The position numbers were made by a program, and so were the translations under genes. Below the pieces are notes generated by a model. The model searched no databases. It had not been told where the DNA came from and worked only from the letters and a program-made list of their open reading frames with translations. This document shows positions 22,200 to 34,060 of a stretch of 64,000 nucleotides of DNA, piece by piece; the stretch's first letter is position 1, and each line of letters begins with the position of its first letter. Origin of the DNA: Phaseolus vulgaris (Eukaryota > Streptophyta > Magnoliopsida > Fabales > Fabaceae). The stretch is from NCBI RefSeq assembly GCF_000499845.2, contig NC_023758.2, positions 24,525,520 through 24,589,519 of the forward strand, read 5' to 3'.

Positions 22200-24200
22200 T
22201 ATTATATACACAACATGAGATATAAAGTATGACCAAAATTGTTTAGTTAAATTATAGTGAAACATGATACTCCTAGCAATTTTTAGAATGTGTTGATGTT
22301 TCCTCTCCACCCAATAGTTCTGTTGAGGAGTTTCAATGCAAAAGTTTGATGCAATATGCCAAAATCATTATAAATAATTTTATAATTAAATTTCAAATCA
22401 TTATATGTTATAGATTTGTTAAATTGATTCTTCACGTACATAACAAAGTTATTCAAAAGAGATATAGTTTCTCTTTTACCTTTTCTTAAGAATATCCAAG
22501 TGTGTCATGAAAAGTCATCAACTATCTTAAGAAAGTACCCAAAGGGACCCCAAATATCTATATGGATAAGATAAAACACATCAAATGTAACATATTCACT
22601 ATCCGAAAAACTAAGTATATGTTGTTTAACAAAGTAGTAGAAATCATATATATTTTTATCATTGTAGTGAATGTTCAAGTTTTCTTTACATACACAATCT
22701 AAGATCTTATTAAAGGGGTGACCAAGTCTGAAATGCCAAATATCAATATCATGAGTTTTGAAATTGGAAAACATTATTAACATGATTCTTATGAAAATTT
22801 ATAGGATTCAAGTCTCCAACAATATGATATAGACCATCAATGATTAGCTTGCCAAATTGACTTCAACGTATGGATATCATGTATCTGATATTTTTTATGT
22901 GAAAATAAACATGGTAAACTAGAACAATTGATAAGCTTTTGAAATCAAACAATATTCAATGTGAATTCAGGAATGTAGAGAACATTATAAATGGTAAGCC
23001 ATTTTGTAATTCTAATAGCTCTTGCATAATTTTCAAAAACACATGTACCATTTGGTAAATTGATTTTCAGTGGCTTATTTTTGGGAAAATAACGAAAATA
23101 TTTTTTTATGCATGTATCGTGATTCGTGGCCCCCGTGTCAAGGAACCAAGAAGAATTCTTATCTTTTTCATCATGTTGTATAGTAGAGGACTCACCAATA
23201 GTGTTTATCTGTTTTACTTTGTCTTTGGATTCATGCAAGATTTTCAACAATTGTTGTATATGTTATGAGGTTAGAGACTCAGTAACATGCTTGTTCTCAG
23301 TATGATTCAATTGTTCCGCTTCTACATATCGTTGAGAATGGTTTTCAATTTTCATTTGATTTACACAATTCTTTACCTTTGCATCATTCATTTAAAAAAA
23401 AATTTATGCTTCAAGTAACATTTTTCAGCTATGTAGTTCATCTCGTGACAGGAACTGCATTGCTTCCTTTGATTTTTTTTTATCTTCCTTTTTCCTACAT
23501 TTTCTAGCCATTATTTTGATTATTATCAGTTCGGTCCTGAAACTTTCATTCTTACAAGTTGGTATTGTTGACGAAAGCCTTGGACTCAACATAGTTATTT
23601 CCATTAAGATGTCGTTCTGCCTATTGTACAAGAGAAAAAAAAAACACGATTAATATTAGGCAATGGTTTCATAAGCAATATTTCAATTTTAACATTAGTA
23701 TAAACATCTTAAAGTCCTTTCAAAAAGCATATCGCGTGTTTTGATTTTCTATAATACATAATAATCTTTATAACGTTGCACATACATTTGACGTTGTACA
23801 TGTAAGAAGGAACATGTCTCAAGAATTTGAGTTATTCCCACAAAGCCTTGAGATTGGTAAAATAGCCGGACACACTCTTTTCCCCTTGCCTAATCGAGCT
23901 TATTTCTTGAAGAATATCGAATATATGGAAATGGTATCTCTTTGATAACCTTTCCTTTAAATTCTCCCACAAATCTTGAACATTTTAATATATTTATATA
24001 TGGTACTTTGAGAAATTTGAACATTTAGAGTTTGCGTAATCAATAAAATAACCATCACATTGCATCTCTCACAGGCATTGTAAATGAGATCGTTCTTGTT
24101 GGTTCTTGAAAGTATCCATTGATGAATTTGATTTTATTCTTCGATAGCAACGTATGTTTCATGTCGTGAATCCACGTTTGATGGTTAGCACTAATTAGAG
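22200..24200 (-). pseudogene. Ty1/copia gag-pol relic
   Basis: Reading the minus strand from 24200 downwards, a UBN2-type gag region (NKIKFINGYFQEP near 24140-24100) is broken by several stops. A zinc knuckle near 23470-23410 still has C-x2-C and a distal Cys but has Tyr where His belongs. Protease has SWFLDTGATNH (about 23154-23122). The pre-integrase domain has WHFRLGHP (about 22733-22710), and the integrase start is HIDIWGPFGYF, followed by a VDDFS block. Homology fades near 22250. No reverse transcriptase, RNase H or LTR is visible, so both ends are lost. The order protease-integrase before any RT identifies copia. Confidence 0.75.
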
Positions 24201-24843
24201 TAAGAATAACAAAAACCATCCATGGATTTTCTCCAAGATGAAATAAAAAGGACTAGATAGATTGTGTGATGGGTCCATGATTGTTGACAGTAAGAAACAA
24301 AAAAAAAGTACAACAAATAGGATAAAAGGAAGAAAAACGAGAAAGAGGAAGGAAGAGGAACAAAGCAGGATCAACTCACTTGGATACCATATTGATTTTC
24401 CATCATGCAACAAGAAGAATCGAAGGTCCAAGAGAAAATCACGCAAAGGTAGAAGAAGATAAACAATAAAACTTGTGCTTAGTTTGATATTAACATAATA
24501 CTATATATTTCACAGATTTTGAGAGTTTTGGATTGTCTCATGAGAAGGCGAACCTTTCCAGTAAGGTTTTGCTTTAGTAACTTCAAGCTTCCTACACCTC
24601 GCTTTAAAAATTGAGGATGAATTTTTGGTTTATTGCTTAATGGTGTCACATGTGTTATATGATAAAAATAAAAAATACGGATATTTTTATACCATTTGAT
24701 TATTGTTATAATTTAATTAATGAACATATTCGTTAACAATAATTTTATTTCTTTTGAATAATACGAAAAAAGACATCCCAAATATCAATTTTTATTTTTA
24801 TTTGGTCTTCTCTTTAAAGAATAATTTAATATTTTTTTTCTTT

Positions 24844-24888
<45 letters not shown>

Positions 24889-26340
24889 TGATATTTAAAA
24901 GATGTGAATACATATATCTATATTTTTTTTAAATAAATATAAATACACATATGATAATATATAATAATAATAATAAAAATTAAAATTAAAATGCGGATAA
25001 ACTGACACAAGAGCGTTTGTACTTCTGCTAGTATAGATTAAAAAAAATTGTAAAAAATATGAATAAACAAATAACCTTTAGTTTTATTACTATTAACTAA
25101 AAAACGACTTTATGAGTAGAAAAAACTAATGGAAGAATCTCATAACAATTTGTGAAAGTTAAAAAATGAAAAATAAATTGGTTAAAAAATATCACTTGTA
25201 GAAAAAATATTAAAAAACCATTTCTTTCAAGATAGAAAGAAGATGAATCATAATGTTTTTTTTTATAGTAGTTTGTATTCACGTATAATATGTAACATCT
25301 TAATTATTTAATATTTATAATTATCGTGAATTCACTCACATTACATGCCTATACAAGGTATATAATATTTTAAATTATTACTTATACATACGTAAAACTT
25401 TAAATAAATATAAAATATTTACAAAATAAAGTCAAGTAAATATTTATGGTCTTAATGATGCTAATGCACCTGCAACTATATTTGTTCGTGGGTACAATAT
25501 CGTCATCCCAGTTCACAAAAGAAATCAGAAACTATTAAAATAAAATTTCATAATATGAACAAGTATAAAATAAACATTTCAATCAACAAATCACAATCAT
25601 TTAATCTCTTTCAAAATGTCAACATGCAACAATAATACAACTCACTCATGGATTTATATATCAAGGACATCCAACAAGCGGATTGAAGTCTTCTGTATGT
25701 TCTACTAGAGACTAACATTTGGTCAAATAATCATGATATTGGAGTCATTTCATTACATCAAATACCATGAATCTACGTATGGTCACAGTGTGCAATAACT
25801 CCTTCATCAGTTTCTCACCACTTATATATTAGTCCATGTGACTTAGACCATCAGTGAAACTAAATGATTTATGTTCCATGATACACATCATACACCCTTT
25901 ATACATAGGCCAAATTAAAAATGGTTAGAGATATATCCAATAAGAAATTGTGACCCATTAGGTGACATACCTAATTGTTGGATAACTCCATGAGGAAAAA
26001 ATGTTATGATTGAGGTTTGCCTTTCGAATGAGCCTGTATGTAGGAACTCATTGAGGGATGCTCCCTTTTGTTTTTTGTACGACATCATGTTTAATATAAT
26101 AGGCTTAGGTGTTTCTCTAGACCCATTTGACGATCATGAATGTTGCTTTAACTCAACTTCATCCAAATAGTTAGGCATTTATTAGGGTTTTCATATTTGT
26201 GCACTCATTTTGTTGATGTTGAATGTATTTTCGTATTTTTCAACTATAAAGTGTTTTATAAGATTTCATATGTTTTCATAAGTAGTATCAACGAGCAAGT
26301 ACTATTAATCCTTTTCTAGTCATTTATAAATCCTTTAAGG
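24201..26340. other. Intergenic DNA, no gene seen
   Basis: Contains a purine-rich patch at 24290-24470 and a 36-base (AT)n microsatellite at 24847-24882. Bases 25440-26160 have less extreme composition, with the patterned look of an eroded retroelement, but no protein can be read from them. Confidence 0.45.
24847..24882. repeat. (AT)n microsatellite
   Basis: About 18 uninterrupted AT units. Confidence 0.95.
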
Positions 26341-27142
26341 GTAAGCTTATCAAAATTTAACGTTTTTACAATTGGATATGAGGTCGATTAAATTAGAACT
26401 GGTGTAGAAAAACACAGTACCATTCTTTAAAATATTTGAGCACATATCACATCGGTTGTATTACAACTAGTGTAAAAAAAGATATATTACACTGATTAAA
26501 TGGAAGAACCGATGTAGAAAAGACCCATAATCATACATTAAAATTTTCAAATTGTGTTTGTTGAGATATTACACTAGTTTTTCATGCCAACCGATGTAAT
26601 AAGTACCAATATGCTAAACAAATTGTTGAAGCTTTCATCATGTTTTTGTGTTTGAGTTGTTAATTTTGGTGCATATTTTTGTTTTATTTGTGTTTGATTG
26701 CTTAATTTTACTTGTACTTAAATGAAAACACAAACGAAAATAACGAAAACATATAAAATAACATGGTTTCTGACTCACGCTTATATAAATTTAAAAAGTC
26801 AAGACATATAACATTGGTTAGATCAAATAATCAATAATATATGTGTAAAGTTTGTTAAAAAATAAATTTTGGATCACATTTTTTAGTTTGAGTTAATAGT
26901 TTTCGTGCTTGTTTCGGTTTGATTTGTCTTTGTTGGTTGCTTCATTTTGCTCGTGGTTAAACAAAAACGAAAACAACAAATATGAGTGAAATAACATGGT
27001 ATCAAGGTGCGTAAATGAAAAAAATTATAATTGCAACACCTATTACATCATTTGGGTGAAATAACTGATGTAATAGGGTTAGGGTAAACAATGAAAATTC
27101 AAAATATTTTACTTTTTCACTGGACATATGGCTTTTCAGTTT

Positions 27143-27625
27143 TGCACGTCGCAGTGTGTTTCATTTTCGTGCTTCTTTGCATTGTTAGTTCTTTGCATTT
27201 TGGTTGTCATTTGATATGCATTTTTTATCGGGGTTGTGGTTGGAGATGAAGTTGGTTTCATCGTTGGAGGAGGTGTCGCCGTGGGTTTTCTTTTTCGCGA
27301 CACGTGAGTTTCTTTTCGTATTTCTTTGTATTGTAAGTTCTCTGCGTCTTTTGGGTTGGAATTTCCTTTGTATTTGTTGTCGTGACCACCGTGGTTGGAG
27401 GTGGAGTTGGTGTCATCGTTGGAAGTGGTGTCGCTGTGGGTTTTCATTTTCACGCACGTGTGAGTTTGTTTTCACATTTCTTTGCCTTGTGATTTCTCTA
27501 CGCTTTTTGAGTTTGAAATTTCCTATGCATTTGTTGTCGTCATCGTGGTTGAAGGTGGAGTTGGTGTCGTCGTAGGTGGTGTTGGCTTTCACATCGTGTG
27601 AGTTTGTTTTCAATTTTTTTTTGCA
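27143..27625. repeat. 154-bp tandem array, about three copies
   Basis: The anchor GTGGTTGGAG occurs at 27237, 27391 and (as GTGGTTGAAG) 27545, exactly 154 bases apart. Each unit also has a CACGTGAGTTTCTTTTC-like head, a TTTCTTTGTATTGTAAG block and a GGAGTTGGTGTCATCGTTGG block. A partial fourth copy follows. The ORFs on both strands here simply reflect the repeat. Confidence 0.85.
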
Positions 27626-28095
27626 TTGTTTACATTCAAAAATGGATTCAGGCATCTAGGAAAAATATCCATATGCCTTTTTTTTATTAATGGGTAAGTA
27701 AAACTTGTTACATAAATATGACTAATGGAATCTCTTATTTTAGGTCTCATTGACAATTGATGCTTATTTTTTCCATGGACAATACTTGTGATTTTGTTCA
27801 TTGCATAAGAAGTCAAATGCAGATATGAAGACTATAGTACATATATATGTTTTAATTAATTTGTTATTGTAGTTTATATAATTTATTAGAAATTACTAAT
27901 GACTTTTCTTTTTAGTCAATTAATGTATGCAATGTCTTAAATGGTAGATTCACTTCATCATCACAAAATTTTCGTTGGATTTTATCTAAGGTATATTTAC
28001 CTCTTCATTAAAACTATTAAGTTTTACTTTTTTTAGTTGTTCAATTAAATTAACTAATGGTTATATTTCATATAATATAGTGCAATAAACAACAA

Positions 28096-29180
28096 TGTTG
28101 AATAAAGTGTGTTCAAGCTTTGAAGAATCCAAATCCTAAGCGTTTGATGGAAGGTTGGAGGTGCTTGATGTTGCTAAGGTGCTTTAGAATAGGATCTAGG
28201 GTAGATTATATTTGTAATCCACTCTTTGTTGAATCTAAAGCTTAAGTGTTTTCAAATCTTTTAAGTTTAAAGTGTTTTTCAAACTAAGTGAAAAACAACT
28301 TGTTGTTTTGTTGAGACAACCGATTGTTTTATAGTTAGGTGTTTTTGAAAATGTTTGAAAACTGTTTTGGATGGTTGACTTGTTGTCAAACCAAAACAAC
28401 CGATTGATTTGTTATTTCAACCGATTGTTTGTTTGAAATCCTAACAGAAACAATTTTGTTAGTTAAATGAGCTTTAATTGATTTCATAATTGAATACACT
28501 CCTGCGTTAAATGCTTTGACCAAGATTTGAATACTATAAATAGTTTGTTAATGTTTTATAACAAACAACAAGAAAGAAAAACATATTTGAGTTTTTCAAA
28601 GAGTTTTCAAGCATTTGAGTTTTCACTTTGAGCTTTGGTTATTCAAGAGAGAAGTGGAATAGGATTACTCTGTATTGATTTCAGTTGATTCTGTAACAGT
28701 GTAATTCGTTTTGTAATTTTGTGTACATTCTGGTGTTGTAAAGCCAAGAAGGGTTGTGTGCTCTTGAGGTTGTCAAGATCAACATTCTTGGTGTGTGTGC
28801 TGAGCCAAAGGAAGTGTGTTTCTTGAGGGGATCAATGTCACTTCTTTGGTAGTGTGTGTATGTAATCTGGATTTGATTACCTAGTGGATTCCCCGGTGGT
28901 TTATGGAAAACTGGATGTAGCTCTTGGGTTAAGAGTGAACCAGTATAAAATGTTTGTGCATTTCTCTCTTCCTTAAACTCTTTAATTTCAGTTGTTATTA
29001 TTTTTACTGATATAAACAACTGATTGTTTTTCTGGTGTTTTACTGTTTTGAGCTTTGTTCTTGGCAAACTGAATTCTTAATCTGGTTTCTTGCAAAGAAT
29101 TTCATTCTATCCTAAAAAGTTTGCGAAAACCCTCTTTAAACCATTCACTCCCCTCTAGTTTAAAGCCATACATTCTAACA
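28096..29180 (+). mobile_element. Solo LTR with perfect 5-bp target duplication
   Basis: TGTTGAATAAAG...CATTCTAACA, 1085 bp, is flanked by AACAA at 28091-28095 and AACAA at 29181-29185. A CTATAAATAG box lies near 28539-28548 and a pyrimidine-rich end (CATTCACTCCCCTCTAG) near 29142. No internal coding sequence is present, so two LTRs have recombined into one. The superfamily is unclear; size and end style fit copia. It is nested within the CACTA-like block and so is younger than it. Confidence 0.8.
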
Positions 29181-29976
29181 AACAAGACAAATTTGAATGT
29201 GGGTATTATGTGATGCATTGAATGTGGATCATAATCTATGCCACTATTATTGACTCTTGGGAGCAGGTACTAAAATTTTAAAAATTCTAAAAAATCTCAT
29301 TAGAGATTCATATATGTTATTATGAAAAATAATAATTATTTCATATCTCAACTTTTTCAAGATACTGAGTCACTCAGTTTACAAACTCTTACAAACTCTT
29401 GAAGAAATTCGTCAAAAATAGTTTAAATATTTTTTACTAATTATAAACCAAAACATGTTAGGATTTATAACATTATCACATGTACACTTTTATTAGTTTT
29501 AATTATATATTATAATGACTTAATTTCAATTGCAAATGTTTTATTATTCATGCTTACTAAATATAAAAATTTATCTAGCTTATATTTTAGTATGATTTTC
29601 ACAATTACAGGTTAAGAAAACAATAATTTTTTTATAAAAAAATATTATATATTACACCAGTTATTACTCAATCCATGACATATTATATCGGTTATGCTCC
29701 AAAACTAAACAAAATTCTAAGTTTACAGGGCATATTACATAAATTCTCACCATCGATGTAATAAATGCTTTTTCTGGTTCAATTCATTGTTTTTTAGTGC
29801 TCTTTTATCCATTTTTTAAATTGGTTAATATTTAACCCGATGTAATTTATTGATATTTTACATTGGTTATACAACTAATGTAAAAGGTGTTCTACACCAT
29901 TAACATCTACATTAACGATTAAATTAATATTATAAATTCGTTGTAATTAATATAAAATATAATATTTGCACTAGTA

Positions 29977-30660
29977 TATAAGCCATAAAAAGGGCACAAA
30001 GACCATATGGACCATAGGCATACAAGAGGCACCAATTTCATATGAGTACCTTGGACATAAAGAGGGATAAAAGGTAATATAGTTTAATAACATCACTCGT
30101 TAAAACACAAGGATCCAAAAAAGTGTGATATAAAAAATTATTTTTCATTAATTTTTTAAATAAGTAATGTAAAAAACAATTTTACAAGTATAATATTAGT
30201 TATAACAATAAATAATTACGAAATTTTTATTTTATGATTTTAAATTTTACATTATAATAAGTGTGTACATTTAAATTAAAGAATAGAAAGAAGTAACATA
30301 GATGTTAAGAAAATCGTCATAGACATTAAAAAATTATAGTAAAATATAAGCAAAAACTCTCATGAAAATATTTATTATTTTTTGTTAGAAATTTGATTAT
30401 TTGAAACGATGATAGATGATAGAAATAAAACAAATGAAATTATAATAATTTGATATATAAAATTTTGTAATTTAAAGTTAACATATTTTATTTTCTATAT
30501 TTCGAATGATTGAGTTTTGTTTCCTCAATTTTTAATATGATTTTTTTATAGTTATCAGAATTTGCAGTTATCTAGTATGTCACATAGAGAGCAAAAAAAC
30601 ATTTACTGATTTTTTTTATGTGCAGTTAAACGAAAAAAATGAATGGTAAAATTTGGACGA

Positions 30661-30704
<44 letters not shown>

Positions 30705-31039
30705 TTATTTACTTAAAAAACTAATATGGCGTGTTGTGTTAAAAAAGATAGATGATTAATAAAATAAAAAATGTAGTTTTAAGAAATTTTTTAAAAATAA
30801 CTAATTCAAGATATAAGTATTTAGAAATATTTTATAATAAATAAATAAAATTGTTTGATCATGTCAAATATTATTGAAAAATCTTCATTTTCTACATAAT
30901 TGCTCATAGTAAAAGGTATTATATTTCTTTTAATGAATTAAAAAAAATAAAAAATTAGATAAAGAGAACTATCCATTAACAAAACAAAAGTGAAATAGAG
31001 AGGCCAAAACACATGGTACAAACTACCTGGGTAGACATA
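29977..31039. other. AT-rich intergenic DNA
   Basis: No gene seen. A (TA)n microsatellite lies at about 30664-30701. Confidence 0.6.
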
Positions 31040-31220
31040 ACTTCTTTTGTTTTTTTTTATAAAGTTTTCGTGTTAGACATCACTATGCAACTTGACATCT
31101 CAACTAAGCTGACACCTCAAGTAACAACAATCATCTGCCATCACATGAAAAAAAATATTATTAAAAAAAAAAGAAAAAGAAAATACAAAGATATGGGAGG
31201 ACTAGACCAAAACCCATATG

Positions 31221-32765
31221 TTAACACAAACGATACATAGGTAGATTATACCTATTCATAAAGAATTCTAAGAACAGACTAGCTGAGAGTCTATTATACC
31301 AATGAAAAGATTCTCTATGAATAAATCCTAAATTAGCCAACTTATCAGCACACGCATTCCCTCCACGAAAAATATGAGTTACCCTAAATCTGATTGTCCC
31401 ACAAAAATTAAGACAAGTATTCCATCGATTCTGAAGCATCCACGGAACATTAGTCCTAGCAGTAAACGCAACACAAACTAAGGCAGAATCACATTCAAGC
31501 CAGACATTAGTAAGTCCCATTTTTTGAGCTTCCTCCATAGCATGTATAACTACATAAAATTCAGCAACCAAAGCAGTTTGAACTTCAAGAAACGCTGAAA
31601 AAGCACCAATAAATTCTCCCATACTCCCACGAAAAATACCTCCACAAGTAGCAAGACCAGGATACCCCCTAGCAGCCCCATCAGTATTAATTTTGACCCA
31701 TCCTGGTGAAGGAAATTCCCATCTAATAGGAAGAGGACGAAGAACTTTACCACTACGAGTCTTAATACCGAAAAACTTAATCACGTTGAAGTCCAACATA
31801 TCATTCTTCATTGAAGCTTTAGACGAATTTCCCACTAGACAAGTTAAATCTTTAATTATCGAAATAGCCTTAGAAACCCCAATCTTATCCTGAAATCTAG
31901 CATAATTCCTCATACACCATATCATCCATATAGAAAAGGTTATCACCGCAAGCTTAATCAATTTAACCAAAGGACTACCATCACTCTTAATAAAAGAAAG
32001 TAGATCATCCTTATTAGAGAAATGAGAAGTAAGAAAAATTTGTCGTACCCAACTCCAAATATGCAATGCGTTAGAACATTCAAAAAATAGATGTTGAATA
32101 GATTCCTCTTGCTTTTCACAAAGCGAACACATAGAACATATATGCAAACCCTTATTCTGAATATGTTGATCTGTAGGAAGTCGCCTATGAAAATTTTTCC
32201 AGAGTACTAGAGTTTTGGAAGGCAGAATAGATGAAGACCAAATGAATTTACCCCAACCACCTGGAACTCCTGGTTCCAAGAAAAAAGTCCTAGCCGATTT
32301 AAGAGTGAAAGGACCAGACTCATTTAGAATCCAATTAGGAATATTTTGTTCCTCTCTAATCATGATATGATTAAAAAAAAAGGCATCTGCTGTAAAGAGA
32401 AGGGAATATTCCAATCACAACCTGTCCAAAATTGAGAGACTGTATCCGGAATGCTAACACCATCAGATAACCCTGCAATATTTGCTAAAGAAGTAGAAAG
32501 AAGTAGTAGAGCACCATTTATCATTCCAGAAATTAATAAAAGAACCTGTACCAACAGTCCAATAAGTATAGTCAAGTGTGGTAGAATAAAATTGCTTAAT
32601 TCCAGGCCAGAGAGAGGAAGATCTATAAATCGTTCGAAATTCATATTTTGATTTAAGAACCCTGGCTTTCAAGAGTAAAGACCAAAGTTTGTCGCTATAA
32701 GCAAAGTTCCAAGCAAGCTTAAGAAGATATGCATTATTTTCATGATGAAGATTAATGATATTCAA
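31221..32765 (-). pseudogene. LINE ORF2 C-terminal half: zinc-binding RVT domain and RNase H
   Basis: Three frames overlap: 32765-32463, 32644-32360 and 32414-31221, with shifts near 32505 and 32395. The last is an uninterrupted 390-residue stretch. It has the zf-RVT pattern (WNFHRRLPT-like block, C-x2-C and H-x3-C in CSMCSLCEKQ...HLFFEC). Its RNase H domain has INTDGAARG (Asp), a Glu in VAEFY, an Asp in LECDSA and an Asp in GNACADKLANLG. It ends at TAA 31223-31221. RNase H at the end of ORF2 is common in plant LINEs. Confidence 0.87.
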
Positions 32766-32841
32766 GCCTCCATCCTCAAGAGGTGAACAAATTTTCCCCC
32801 AATTAACGGTAGCAATACCTTTTTTCAGAATATCACCAGTC

Positions 32842-34020
32842 TAAATAAAATTTCGACACCACTGCTCAACTTGCTTAATAAGTGAAACAGGCCATTTAAA
32901 CATATTAAAACTATAAGCTAGAGATCCAGTAATCACTGTATTGACCAGCTGAATTCGACCCATCATGCTAAGAGATTTACCTTTCCAAGATGCTAGCTTC
33001 AATTTAACTTTATCAGCCAAAGGTTGAAGAAACCGACACTTTGGAGCACCAACAAAGATAGGCACTCCTAAATAATGGAAAGGCAAACAACCATGACTAC
33101 AGGAAAGAATATTTTGAATTTTGGTGACAAATCTTGGAGAATTATCCATGGTGAAGAAACTACTTTTAGAGTTATTAATATATTGACCAGAAAAATCACC
33201 ATATGTTTTAAGAAAAGAATTCAAATTTCTAAGAGACTTAATATCCCCCTACAAAAAATAAATATGTCATCAGCATACAAAATATGAGAGGGAGTGAGAT
33301 AACCGTGCGGACTGGCCATATTTAAAATCTTCTTATCATTCACAAGCTTAAAGAGACCTCTACTAAGAACTTCCTCTGCAAGACAGAAAAGTAAAGGAGA
33401 CAATGGATCACCTTGTCTTACCCTCGACTGCAAGGAAAAAAACCCACCAAACTACCACTTATTCTTATAGAAAGCATAGCTGAACGGAAAATTGTACTAA
33501 TCCAACCGACAAATGAGGGGTGAAAACCAAAGCGTTTTAAAACTAATAATAAGAACTTCCAACTTAGAGTGTCAAAAGCTTTATGAATATCAACTTTGTA
33601 AGCCACATTACCTCCTCTAACCTTTTTAGAAAGCAGGTTAATAGCTTCAGAAGCAATACCAATGCAATCCTGAATCTGTCTACCCTGCACAAATCCATAT
33701 TGATTAGGAGAAATAATTCTAGCAGCCACAAGTGCAAGCCTATCCGCCAGTATATTGGAAATAATCTTAAACTTGAAATTAGCAACAACAATTGGCTTGT
33801 AATCTTTAATGGAATCAACACCCAGAACCTTTGGAATAAGAGATACCACATTACTATTCATTCCAGGAAGAACCCAGTTTTGTTTAAAAAACTGTTGAAC
33901 AGTATTGCAAACATCTGTCCCAATAATTTCCCAGCAAGAATGATAGAAAACACCACCAAAACCATCAGGACCAGGAGCACTATTATCGTTAATGCACCCA
34001 ACTCATTTATAATTTGAAAT
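32842..34020 (-). pseudogene. LINE reverse transcriptase, frameshifted
   Basis: Starts in the APGPDGFGG block near 33980 and carries VVSLIPKV, the QGRQIQD block and VDIHKAFDTLSW. After a frameshift near 33425 come GVRQGDPLSPLLF and the catalytic YADD (near 33267). A second frameshift near 33222 leads to FHYLGVPIF and a TAA at 32843-32841. The YADD box and the GVRQGDPLSP block are diagnostic of plant L1-type LINEs. Confidence 0.88.
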
Positions 34021-34060
34021 AGCTTCAAACTTAATTTTAGGAATGACAGATATAGTATAT

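Larger units (their letters stand above)
26370..29976. mobile_element. CACTA-like element block (boundaries uncertain)
   Basis: Both flanks of this block carry many copies of an ACATCGGTT/AACCGATGT word in both orientations (near 26449, 26505, 26588, 29689, 29748, 29835). A palindromic CTATTACATC...GATGTAATAG pair lies at 27041-27079. Clusters of short direct and inverted words at both ends are typical subterminal repeats of CACTA (En/Spm) elements. The right end may be CACTAGTA at 29969-29976, a near-palindrome close to the CACTAGTG terminus. I cannot find the matching left end. The interior has no transposase and holds a 154-bp tandem array and a solo LTR, so it is non-autonomous at best. 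Confidence 0.45.
31040..34060 (-). mobile_element. 5'-truncated LINE (non-LTR retrotransposon)
   Basis: On the minus strand the order is reverse transcriptase, thumb/connection, zinc-binding RVT domain, RNase H, a 3' UTR and an A-rich end (TATAAAAAAAAACAAAAG at about 31060-31043). ORF1, the endonuclease and the start of ORF2 are missing, so the copy was truncated at its 5' end, as is usual for incomplete target-primed reverse transcription. Frameshifts and stops make it inactive. No target-site duplication could be paired. Confidence 0.88.

Noticed and set aside
24262..24462. Lys/Arg-rich 66-codon ORF
   Set aside because: Low-complexity purine tract; no start context or homologous protein recognised.
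27136..27816. Histidine/threonine-rich ORFs on both strands
   Set aside because: Both strands are open only because of the 154-bp tandem repeats; no start, splice or family evidence supports a gene.
28681..29067. 128-codon minus-strand ORF
   Set aside because: It lies wholly inside the solo LTR, has no protein family signature and is explained by the LTR sequence.
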